Shown piece after piece: positions 7,016 to 13,326 of a stretch of DNA of 14,738 bases. Each line of letters begins with the position of its first letter. Within the stretch, counting starts at the first letter, position 1. A program made the position numbers and the translations under genes. The notes beneath the pieces are model-generated. The model ran no database searches, was not told the DNA's origin, and saw only the letters and a list, made by a program, of their open reading frames with translations. The stretch spans positions 1-14,738 of the forward strand of contig CAYYJQ010000047.1 in NCBI GenBank assembly GCA_964472295.1. The letters are read 5' to 3'. The stretch is from JAJRZX01 sp964472295 (lineage in GTDB: Bacteria > Desulfobacterota > GWC2-55-46 > JADFVP01).

Positions 7016-7681
7016 ATGACAAGGGTTGCGTACAGGGCGGCGTTGAAGGATGTGAAAAAGGACGTTGTTGAGATGTCCGAGATGGTTGCCGCGGCCATAA
7101 GAAAGTCTGTCGACGCCCTCAAGGCGAGAGACATGAAGGCCTCGGAGAAGGTGGTAAAGGGCGATAAACTCATCAATAAGAAGCGTTTCGCCATTGAGAA
7201 AAAGTGCATGATGCTCATAGCAACTCAGCAACCCATGGCCAAGGACCTTCGTATGCTCGGGGCGGTGATAAACATAATAACCGATCTTGAGAGGATAGGG
7301 GACCACGCAGAGGGCATAGCCAAGATAAGCATATCCATAGGCAAGGAGCCCATGGTGAAACCCCTTATCGATATACCACGCATGGCGGAGAAGGGCATAG
7401 GCATGCTGGAGCGGAGCATAAAGGCCTTTGAGGATAGGGACGTGGATGCCGCAAGAAAGATATGCGACGAGGACGACGAGGTGGACGCCCTCTATGACCA
7501 GATATACAGGGAACTCCTCCTCATGATGATAAGTAATCCGTCCATAATTCAGGGCGCCACGTACCTTATCTGGGCGGCGCATAACCTTGAGAGGATAGCC
7601 GACAGGGTCACCAACATAGCCGAGCGCGTGGTGTACATGGTGACAGGAAAGATGGAAGAACTGAACGTATCGTTTTACTGA
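7016..7681 (+). CDS. phoU: Phosphate signalling regulator PhoU
   Basis: Cytoplasmic helical protein that links PstB to the PhoR sensor and limits Pho activation and phosphate uptake when phosphate is plentiful. Its 221 residues are two PhoU repeats (three-helix bundles). The first has TDLERIGDHAEGIA and the second HNLERIADRVTNIAER; these E/DxxxD motifs bind the metal cluster. Start ATG 7016 follows AAGGAGGG at 7003-7010, 25 nt after pstB, so it is the last gene of the Pho operon. No intrinsic terminator acting on the plus strand is seen after it: the hairpins at 7716-7757 have A-runs, not U-runs, in this direction. Confidence 0.95.
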   Translation: MTRVAYRAALKDVKKDVVEMSEMVAAAIRKSVDALKARDMKASEKVVKGDKLINKKRFAIEKKCMMLIATQQPMAKDLRMLGAVINIITDLERIGDHAEGIAKISISIGKEPMVKPLIDIPRMAEKGIGMLERSIKAFEDRDVDAARKICDEDDEVDALYDQIYRELLLMMISNPSIIQGATYLIWAAHNLERIADRVTNIAERVVYMVTGKMEELNVSFY

Positions 7682-7704
7682 GGGGAATTCAGAGGAGGAC
7701 GCTC

Positions 7705-7734
7705 AAAAAAAAAGAGGGTAAAGTGACTTTACCC
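7705..7734 (-). terminator. Intrinsic terminator (distal) of the kor-sdh operon
   Basis: GGGTAAAG (7716-7723) pairs with CTTTACCC (7727-7734), with a 3-nt centre. In minus-strand RNA the hairpin is followed by UCU9 (7715-7705), a strong rho-independent terminator. On the plus strand the downstream bases are A8, so it should not stop the phosphate operon efficiently. It is the second of two tandem terminators met by minus-strand transcripts. Confidence 0.8.
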
Positions 7735-7757
7735 AAAAAAAAGCCCCTTAAGAGGGG
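7735..7757 (-). terminator. Intrinsic terminator (proximal) of the kor-sdh operon
   Basis: Minus-strand RNA forms a 5-bp stem CCCCT/AGGGG (7757-7753 with 7748-7744, 4-nt loop) followed by C and U8 (7742-7735). It lies about 230 nt beyond the sdhE stop codon, immediately before the stronger distal terminator. The stem is short, so it may be only partly effective alone. Confidence 0.6.
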
Positions 7758-7818
7758 GCGGTATTAAGGATTGTTTGTCTGTGAGGGGATGGCGAATTTG
7801 TCCATATTGCCCCCCCAT

Positions 7819-7951
7819 TGGCCCCCTGGCCCCTGGTCTTAGTTACGACCCCTTATTCTCCCCCTGCTACACCCCGCCCCTCTTGTTATCCCCCCGCCCC
7901 CCTCTGGCCCCCTGGCCCCTTTCTGAGTTATGCTCCCTTTATTCTCCCACC
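7819..7951. repeat. Imperfect 86-bp direct repeat in a C-rich intergenic region
   Basis: The 16-mer TGGCCCCCTGGCCCCT occurs at 7819-7834 and again at 7905-7920. Downstream of each copy the sequence is also alike: AGTTACGACCCCTTATTCTC from 7841 and AGTTATGCTCCCTTTATTCTC from 7926. A third partial copy of the GGCCCCCTGGCC core sits at 7969-7980. The 240 bases from 7758 to 7990 hold no credible gene. Plus-strand reading frames here are low-complexity Pro/Leu/Ser strings that run into the antisense of sdhE. Confidence 0.7.
7890..7919 (-). other. G-quadruplex motif in the 3' untranslated region of sdhE
   Basis: On the minus strand there are four G-runs of 4, 5, 6 and 6 bases separated by loops of 3, 5 and 1 nt (7919 down to 7890). 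This meets the usual G3+N1-7 quadruplex rule easily. It lies between the sdhE stop and the two terminators, so it would be present in the 3' end of the operon mRNA as well as in the DNA strand. Formation in cells is not shown by sequence alone. Confidence 0.55.
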
Positions 7952-7990
7952 CTTCTTACCCACCATCCGGCCCCCTGGCCGCTTGCCCCC

Positions 7991-8863
7991 TTAGCGGAAG
8001 ACGCTATCCATGGAGACGAGGTGGCGGTCAAGGCCCATCTGCTGGGCGCTGAGGCCGAGCGCAAGGCCTATGAGCTGTGGCAGGTGAAAAACAGGCAGGT
8101 CTATGGTCTTCATGGTCTTTTTTTCCGCGAGGCCCTGGTAGTTATCGAGGTTTATATGGCAGAAGGGGCAGGGCGTTACCATGCACCTTGCGCCGCGGTC
8201 CTTTGCGGAGAGGAGTCTCTTTCCCGTCATTTCCACGGCCATGTCTTCTGATACGAGGTCTACCTGAAAGCCGCAACACCGCGTTTTGTCTCTGTAGTCT
8301 ATGAGGTCCGCTCCAAGGGTCTTTATAATGTCTTCAAGAGTATGGGGGTTCTCGGGGTCGTCGGTGCCGAGGGCGTCAGAGGGACGCAGGGTGTGGCACC
8401 CGTAGAAGGGGGCGACCTTGAGCCAGTTAAGGGGTTTCACGACTTTTTTCCTGAGGTTCTCAAGGCCATAGTCTTTTGCGAGGACCCATAGGAGCTGTGT
8501 TACCTCCACCTTGCCGCTGTAGTGGAGGCCGGCCTTTTCGAGGGTCTCGTTGGTGCGGGCAAGGAGTTCGGCGTCGCGCTTGAGGTCTCTATTGGCGGTT
8601 CTCATGACCATGAGGCAGGTAGAGCAGATGGTCATGATGTCAAGGCCCATGGTCTCGGCCTCTGCGAAGATACGCGCGTTCAGGGTAATTGCGAGGTCGT
8701 AGTCATAGTCGTACATGAGCCCGGCGCCGCAACAGTTGGCCCTTGGCATGTCAACGATGTCTATGCCGAGTTCCGTGGTGATGAGGCGCGTTGTGTTGTT
8801 GGCCTCTTTGGTCATCTCCTGCGAGGCGCACCCCGGGTAATAGGCGTATTTCAGAGGCGGCAT
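7991..8863 (-). CDS. sdhE: Type E succinate dehydrogenase/fumarate reductase anchor subunit (HdrB-like)
   Basis: Subunit that stands in for the cytochrome b anchor in non-classical (type E) succinate:quinone oxidoreductases. It resembles subunit B of heterodisulfide reductase and the C-terminal part of thiol:fumarate reductase TfrB. Its 290 residues contain two complete CCG domains: C12, C44-C45, C80, C83 and C156, C196-C197, C232, C235 (CCx34CxxC in both), which bind noncubane or other Fe-S clusters. No membrane helices are seen; family members attach through amphipathic helices. ATG 8863 follows GAGGGAG and lies 18 nt behind sdhB, so it is in the same operon. The name should not be confused with the SdhE flavinylation factor. 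A soluble heterodisulfide reductase partner is possible, but no hdrA or hdrC is here. Confidence 0.88.
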   Translation of the reverse strand: MPPLKYAYYPGCASQEMTKEANNTTRLITTELGIDIVDMPRANCCGAGLMYDYDYDLAITLNARIFAEAETMGLDIMTICSTCLMVMRTANRDLKRDAELLARTNETLEKAGLHYSGKVEVTQLLWVLAKDYGLENLRKKVVKPLNWLKVAPFYGCHTLRPSDALGTDDPENPHTLEDIIKTLGADLIDYRDKTRCCGFQVDLVSEDMAVEMTGKRLLSAKDRGARCMVTPCPFCHINLDNYQGLAEKKTMKTIDLPVFHLPQLIGLALGLSAQQMGLDRHLVSMDSVFR

Positions 8864-8881
8864 TTGTCTCTCCCTCTGGTT

Positions 8882-9847
8882 TCAGTCATCTTCCCTGTCC
8901 CTTTTTTCCTCAAGTTCGGCGAAGATCTTCTTTACCTCGTCGAGGTTTTCTATCTGGGCGAAGAGGAGCGGCTTTGGCATCTTGCCATGAAATTCCATTT
9001 TTATGCCAAGGGGTATCATGCCAAGGGAGCGGAGAAACCCCAGGGTCTTGTACGTCATGGCGGCCTCGTCAAGGCGTCCGAACCTTCGGACGGAATCGGC
9101 CATGGCAAGGACGTGTTTTGCGCCGTGGTTATTATGGATTCCCTTTTTTACGGCCTTTGCCCGGAGTTTTTCAATCTGCCTGAGCGGCTCCACGCCCTTT
9201 GGGCAGAACTCGGTGCAGTGCACGCATCGTACGCAGTCCCACATGCCGTGCATTTCACTTAAGGGAAAGAGGCGTTTTTTTGCCATGTCGTCGCGTACGT
9301 CCCCAACAAAGCGCCATGACTTTGCCAGGGCCGCGGGGCCGGTGAACTTCCTGTCTATCTCAAGGGCATTGCACTCTGAGTTGCAGACCCCGCACATGAT
9401 GCACTTCTGGCTGTTGTCGATTTTTTTCTCGTCTTTTTTCGTAATGGCCGGGTGCTCCGCGGCCCCCTCGGGGGGGATGAGAAAGGGGTTGATGCCGTTA
9501 ATCTTTCTCCAGAAGGGGTTGAAGTCAACTACGAGGTCTTTAAGCACCGGGTAGTTGGAGAGGGGCTCGATGAGGACCTCGCCGCGTTTCCGGTATTCTT
9601 CCATTATCTGGGTATGGCAGGCGAGTTTTGAGAACCCGTTTATCCTCATGGCGCAGGAGCCGCAGATAGCGGCTCTGCAGGAGCGCCTATAGGCAAGGGT
9701 CGGGTCTTCCTCGTCCACGATCTTCTGGAGGGCCTCAAGCACGCTCATGCCCTCGGTGACCTCTATCATGTAGGCCTGCGTATAGGCTCCAGAGGATTCC
9801 ATGTCACCGGGGTTGAAGCGTCTTATCTTTATCTTTATTTTCTTCAT
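8882..9847 (-). CDS. sdhB: Succinate dehydrogenase/fumarate reductase iron-sulfur subunit
   Basis: Carries electrons between the flavoprotein SdhA and the SdhE anchor. Its 321 residues have an N-terminal [2Fe-2S] ferredoxin domain (C57, C62, C65, C77) and a C-terminal domain with C149, C152, C155, C159 and C205, C208, C211, C215. In canonical SdhB the last group is CxxxxxCxxxCP and the third centre is [3Fe-4S]. Here the extra C208 (CVRCVHCTEFCP) could complete a second [4Fe-4S]. This is known from archaeal and other type E enzymes and fits the sdhE neighbour. It is longer than E. coli SdhB, with a charged tail. No clear Shine-Dalgarno precedes ATG 9847; translation may depend on coupling to sdhA, whose stop is 30 nt upstream. 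Confidence 0.93.
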   Translation of the reverse strand: MKKIKIKIRRFNPGDMESSGAYTQAYMIEVTEGMSVLEALQKIVDEEDPTLAYRRSCRAAICGSCAMRINGFSKLACHTQIMEEYRKRGEVLIEPLSNYPVLKDLVVDFNPFWRKINGINPFLIPPEGAAEHPAITKKDEKKIDNSQKCIMCGVCNSECNALEIDRKFTGPAALAKSWRFVGDVRDDMAKKRLFPLSEMHGMWDCVRCVHCTEFCPKGVEPLRQIEKLRAKAVKKGIHNNHGAKHVLAMADSVRRFGRLDEAAMTYKTLGFLRSLGMIPLGIKMEFHGKMPKPLLFAQIENLDEVKKIFAELEEKRDREDD

Positions 9848-9877
9848 ATTAAAGGGTCTTATCTTGCCCGTAGGGCA

Positions 9878-11548
9878 TTAATAGTGCCTTTCTTCTGGTT
9901 TAAAGATGGTAATGGATACATCGCTGTAGCGGAGTCTGTACTCGCCGTCCTTGAGCGAGACCATGGTATGCTTGAGCCAGTTCCTGTCGTCTCTATCGGG
10001 GTGGTCTGTCCTGAAGTGGGCGCCTCGCGATTCCGTCCTCTTGAGCGCGCCAAGGAGTATGGCCCCGGAGATCTCAAGCATGTTCCCGAGTTCCGTCACT
10101 GCCGGAAGTTCCATGTTGTACCGTCCGCTCCTGTCTGTAAGAGAGACGTTCTTGAAGCGCTCGCGGAGTTCCATGACCTTCTCAAGTCCTTGCTTGAGGG
10201 ACTTTTCCTCTCTGAAGACAGCGCAGTGCGCCTGCATGGTCTCGTTGAGTTCCTTTCTTATGATTGGGGCCGGTTCTCCTTCTTCGCGGGTGAGTATTGC
10301 GGCCACTGACCGGGCCGTATCCTGGAGGAAGGCGTCCCTGAAGGGGGCAATGGTGGTCCCGAGGCAGTAGGTGGAGGCCGCCCTTCCCGCCCTTCTGCCA
10401 AAGACAATGGTCTCGAGGAGGGAGTTTCCGCCAAGGCGGTTGGCGCCGTGGACGCTTACGCAGGCGCACTCTCCTGCGGCAAATAGACCGGCAATTGAGG
10501 TGGCGCCGTTGGTGTCTGTCTTTATACCGCCCATGGAGTAGTGGGCGCCTGGTCTTATGGGTATGGGGGCCTCTATGGGGTCTACGCCGGCGAATTTCAT
10601 GGAGAGGTCTCTTATCTGTGAGAGACGTTCAATTATTTTTTCCCTGCCGAGGTGCCTGATGTCGAGGAGCACACAGCCGTCAATGCCGCGGCCTTCGTTA
10701 ATTTCAGTCTGTTCGGCGCGCGAGACAACGTCTCTTGAGGCGAGTTCCTTTGCATGGGGGGCGTATTTTTCCATGAAGCGCTCGCCCTTGGAGTTGAGGA
10801 GATAGCCGCCTTCGCCCCTTGCGCCCTCGGTTATGAGGAGGCCCGAGCGTTTGAGGGTGGTGGGGTGGAACTGGACGAACTCCATGTCCATGAGCTCAAG
10901 GCCAGCCCCAAGGGCAAGGCCCATGCCGTCGCCGGTGCTACTGAGGGAGTTTGTCGTTGAATGGAAGACGCGGCCGTATCCGCCTGTTGCCATTAGAACG
11001 GCCTTTGAACTTAAGCGGTGGAGTTTGCCGCTGGAGAGTTCATAGGTTATAACGCCGCGCACAGCGCCCTCCTCAACGGCTATCTTCAGCACATACCACT
11101 CGTCGTATACAAAGACGCCGTGCTTGAGGAGTTGTTCGTAAAGGAGGTGCAGGAGGCTGTGACCCGTCCTGTCGGAGAGATAGCAGGTGCGCGGATAGCC
11201 TGCCCCGCCAAAGGGCCTCTGGGCGATATTTCCGTCTTCGTCCCTGCTGAAGATGGCGCCCATGGACTCGAGTTCAAGGATGTTTTCCGGGGCCTCTTCG
11301 GTAAGGACCTGTGCGCCGTCCTGGTCGGCGAGGTAGTCGCTTCCCTTGACGGTGTCGAACATGTGGTCTTTCCAGGAATCATCGGCCTTGAGGGCGGCGT
11401 TTATGCCTCCCTGGGCGGCGACTGAGTGGCTCCTTACGGGATAGAGTTTGGAGACAAGGGCCACGTTGAGCCCGGTCTTAGCGGCCTCTATGGCGGCCCT
11501 CATGCCGGCAAGACCGCCTCCGACTACTATAAGGTCATGTGTTACCAC
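9878..11548 (-). CDS. sdhA: Succinate dehydrogenase/fumarate reductase flavoprotein subunit
   Basis: Catalytic subunit interconverting succinate and fumarate. It has 556 residues, with FAD-binding GGGLAGMRAA (10-19), H41 in RSHSVAAQGG (the position of covalent FAD attachment), HPT (228-230), TEGARGEGG (240-248), catalytic arginine R272 in SRDVVSRA, H336 in AHYSMGG, and R371 in HGANRLGGNS. All key residues are present, so it should be active. Direction (oxidation or fumarate reduction) cannot be read from sequence. The start is GTG 11548, with GAGAGG about 11 nt upstream; no in-frame ATG is near. It is 215 nt downstream of korC, with a possible internal promoter in the gap, and 30 nt upstream of sdhB. 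Confidence 0.95.
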   Translation of the reverse strand: MVTHDLIVVGGGLAGMRAAIEAAKTGLNVALVSKLYPVRSHSVAAQGGINAALKADDSWKDHMFDTVKGSDYLADQDGAQVLTEEAPENILELESMGAIFSRDEDGNIAQRPFGGAGYPRTCYLSDRTGHSLLHLLYEQLLKHGVFVYDEWYVLKIAVEEGAVRGVITYELSSGKLHRLSSKAVLMATGGYGRVFHSTTNSLSSTGDGMGLALGAGLELMDMEFVQFHPTTLKRSGLLITEGARGEGGYLLNSKGERFMEKYAPHAKELASRDVVSRAEQTEINEGRGIDGCVLLDIRHLGREKIIERLSQIRDLSMKFAGVDPIEAPIPIRPGAHYSMGGIKTDTNGATSIAGLFAAGECACVSVHGANRLGGNSLLETIVFGRRAGRAASTYCLGTTIAPFRDAFLQDTARSVAAILTREEGEPAPIIRKELNETMQAHCAVFREEKSLKQGLEKVMELRERFKNVSLTDRSGRYNMELPAVTELGNMLEISGAILLGALKRTESRGAHFRTDHPDRDDRNWLKHTMVSLKDGEYRLRYSDVSITIFKPEERHY

Positions 11549-11662
11549 GGGTAGGCTTTCCTCTCTTTTTTTTTGTTATCAATGGGGAGGATAGGCAGGG
11601 CATATCCCCCGGTACATTACTTCTGGAGGCCCCGCAAATGCCTATTACAAAGGTCGAGATGT

Positions 11663-11691
11663 ATTGTTGAGTGGAGGCGTTACTTTTTCAA
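11663..11691 (-). promoter_or_regulatory. Possible internal promoter for sdhA-sdhB-sdhE
   Basis: On the minus strand TTGAAA (11691-11686) is followed after exactly 17 bp by AACAAT (11668-11663), a 4/6 match to TATAAT. It lies in the 215-nt korC-sdhA gap, giving a leader of about 110 nt. No intrinsic terminator is visible after korC, so read-through from korA is also likely. Prediction by eye only. Confidence 0.35.
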
Positions 11692-11763
11692 GGCCTTAGA
11701 TGCCTCGATAGTGGATGTGCATGCTTGGGCGCAAGTGAGTCAGCGAGTAAAACCTGGGACCTT

Positions 11764-12309
11764 TCAGTTAAGTTCCCTTGCCATGGAGAAACCCTTCTGA
11801 AGGGCCTTTTTGTTAAGGTCGAGGAATGGTTTTGGCACACGGGAGAGCACGGCATTCTCCATCGCCTCGTTGGATACGACGCCCGTAAGCTCTGTTATCA
11901 CGCCAAGGGAGATGATGTTGGCGACGATAATCTTGCCAAGGTCCTTCCGCGCTGTCTCTATGATGGGAAGGCTGACGACCCTGAAGGCCCCTTCGGGCAC
12001 GTCCTTAACCTCGTCTGAGTCGATAACAAGGAACCCGTCGTCCTTTATGTCGCCGTAGTACTTGGTGCAGGCCTGCTGAGTAAGGGCCAGCATGCAGTCA
12101 ATGGCCGTTGCCTTGGGGTAATCTATGGGCTGTGTGCTTATGATTACCTCGCTCTTGCTGGCGCCTCCCCTTGATTCCGGGCCATAGGACTGGCTCTGGA
12201 CGGCGTTCTTGTCTCCAAATATGGAGGCGGCCTCTGCCATGACAATACCTGCAAGTATCATGCCCTGACCTCCGGAACCGCTGAAACGTATCTCATACCT
12301 TGCGCCCAT
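11764..12309 (-). CDS. korC: 2-Oxoglutarate:ferredoxin oxidoreductase gamma subunit
   Basis: Gamma subunit of a 2-oxoacid:ferredoxin oxidoreductase, needed for coenzyme A handling and assembly in this enzyme family. Its 181 residues match a stand-alone gamma subunit: N-terminal RFSGSGGQGMILAGIVMAEAA, then QSYGPESRGGASKSEVIIS, both diagnostic. It lies downstream of korA and korB, so the enzyme is the three-subunit type; no delta ferredoxin subunit is in the window. ATG 12309 is preceded by AGGAGGT about 10 nt upstream. It is separated from korB by 135 nt containing several hairpins, unusual for genes of one complex. Substrate is inferred from the alpha/beta subunits and the sdh neighbours. Confidence 0.92.
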   Translation of the reverse strand: MGARYEIRFSGSGGQGMILAGIVMAEAASIFGDKNAVQSQSYGPESRGGASKSEVIISTQPIDYPKATAIDCMLALTQQACTKYYGDIKDDGFLVIDSDEVKDVPEGAFRVVSLPIIETARKDLGKIIVANIISLGVITELTGVVSNEAMENAVLSRVPKPFLDLNKKALQKGFSMARELN

Positions 12310-12333
12310 TGCCTCTATACCTCCTGTTTTTAC

Positions 12334-12412
12334 AGAGCGGGGAAGCTCTCGTGATTTTTTATTAGAGCGGCCAGCCGTGAATATGGCGGCCTAACCTCTC
12401 GCTGTTGGAGAG
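12334..12412 (-). other. Cluster of three hairpins between korB and korC
   Basis: Three stems lie in the 135-nt gap: 12396-12412 (CTCTC/GAGAG, 7-nt loop), 12369-12391 (7 bp with one bulge, GGCC-GCC/GGC-GGCC), and 12334-12349 (AGAGC/GCTCT, 6-nt loop). In minus-strand RNA none is followed by a U-run. They could adjust relative levels of KorB and KorC by pausing or RNA processing. No open frame or known riboswitch is recognised here. Confidence 0.4.
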
Positions 12413-12444
12413 TCTGAATCGACGGGACCTTTCTCAAGTGGAAA

Positions 12445-13299
12445 TCAGCCCGCCGTGGCCTTTTCCACGATGTGTCTGTCGTAGTTCTCGCAGTACTCGG
12501 GGCGTTCGGACCTGTGGAGTATGCCCCGGAGTTTTCTTCCGCCTATTTCCTCGGGCGTCAGTTTTGCCGCCTGCGCCACGGGTATTGTCCCGTCCTTTTC
12601 AAGGAGGTTCATCATCTGGCTGGCGGACTTGAACTTATTCATCCTGCCGTAGTATATGGGGCAGGAGTCAATGATGTCGATTACAGACGTACCCTTGTGG
12701 TTGAGGGCCTCGAAGAGTATCTTCTCAAGTTCCTTTGTGTGATAGGCGGTGCTCCTTGCCACAAACGTTGCGCCCGCGGCCTTTGCCATCTCGCATGGGT
12801 CAAAGGGCGGCTCGATGTTGCCGTATCTGCTTGTTGTGGCTATGGAGCCCTGGGGCGTTGTGGGCGAGTACTGGCCGCCTGTCATGCCGTATATGGCGTT
12901 ACTGTATACGAGGACGGTTACGTCGATATTACGCCTGCAGAGGTGTATGAAGTGGTTGCCTCCTATGGCCATGGCATCGCCGTCACCAGTGACAACAATG
13001 GTCTTGAGTTCAGGTTTGGCGAACTTTACGCCCGTGGCAAAGGCAAAGGCCCTTCCGTGTAGGGAGTGTATGGTGTTGAAGTCCACGTAGCCAGTGGTTC
13101 GGCTGGAGCACCCTATGCCCGAGACCATGCAGATGTCTTCTTTTTCCCAGCCCGTCTTGTCTATGGCGCGGATGAGCGATTTAAGGACAACGCCGTGTCC
13201 GCAACCCGGGCACCATATGTGCGGGAGTTTCCCGGCCCTAAGGTATTTGTCGTAGTCAAAGGGTACGCTAAGTCTCTGTTTCTTGGCTGGCACAGCCAT
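12445..13299 (-). CDS. korB: 2-Oxoglutarate:ferredoxin oxidoreductase beta subunit
   Basis: Binds thiamine diphosphate and a [4Fe-4S] cluster. With KorA and KorC it catalyses succinyl-CoA + CO2 + 2 reduced ferredoxin to 2-oxoglutarate, or the reverse. Its 284 residues carry C30 and C33 (WCPGCGHG), C64 (GIGCSS) and C213 (DSCPIYYG), matching the four cluster cysteines of this family. The ThDP/Mg site is TGDGDAMAIGG (105-114) with N134 in SNAIYGMTGGQYSPTTP; the MTGGQxSPTTP stretch is typical of Kor-like beta chains. ATG 13299 has GGAGG 6-7 nt upstream and lies 27 nt behind korA. A pyruvate or branched-chain substrate is not excluded but is less likely given the sdh genes beside it. Confidence 0.94.
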   Translation of the reverse strand: MAVPAKKQRLSVPFDYDKYLRAGKLPHIWCPGCGHGVVLKSLIRAIDKTGWEKEDICMVSGIGCSSRTTGYVDFNTIHSLHGRAFAFATGVKFAKPELKTIVVTGDGDAMAIGGNHFIHLCRRNIDVTVLVYSNAIYGMTGGQYSPTTPQGSIATTSRYGNIEPPFDPCEMAKAAGATFVARSTAYHTKELEKILFEALNHKGTSVIDIIDSCPIYYGRMNKFKSASQMMNLLEKDGTIPVAQAAKLTPEEIGGRKLRGILHRSERPEYCENYDRHIVEKATAG

Positions 13300-13326
13300 T
13301 TTTGCCTCCGGTTATATGTGAATCAG

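Noticed and set aside
7819..7990. CRISPR-like array
   Set aside because: The repeat is imperfect, only two to three copies, and the units are compositional C-runs without regular spacers or cas genes.
7775..8251. 158-codon plus-strand frame across the C-rich region
   Set aside because: Its first half is low-complexity Pro/Leu/Ser from C-runs and its second half is antisense to sdhE; no ribosome site.
7991..8863. True CoB-CoM heterodisulfide reductase subunit B (methanogen pathway)
   Set aside because: There is no hdrA or hdrC nearby, the organism looks like a Gram-negative bacterium with an outer membrane, and the gene is in an operon with sdhA and sdhB.
8522..9262. 246-codon plus-strand frame opposite sdhE/sdhB
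   Set aside because: It is a shadow of sdhE and sdhB, both of which have complete Fe-S motifs on the other strand.
11549..11763. tRNA or small RNA gene in the korC-sdhA gap
   Set aside because: No cloverleaf, T-loop GGTTCGAATCC-like box or terminator-ended hairpin could be found on either strand.
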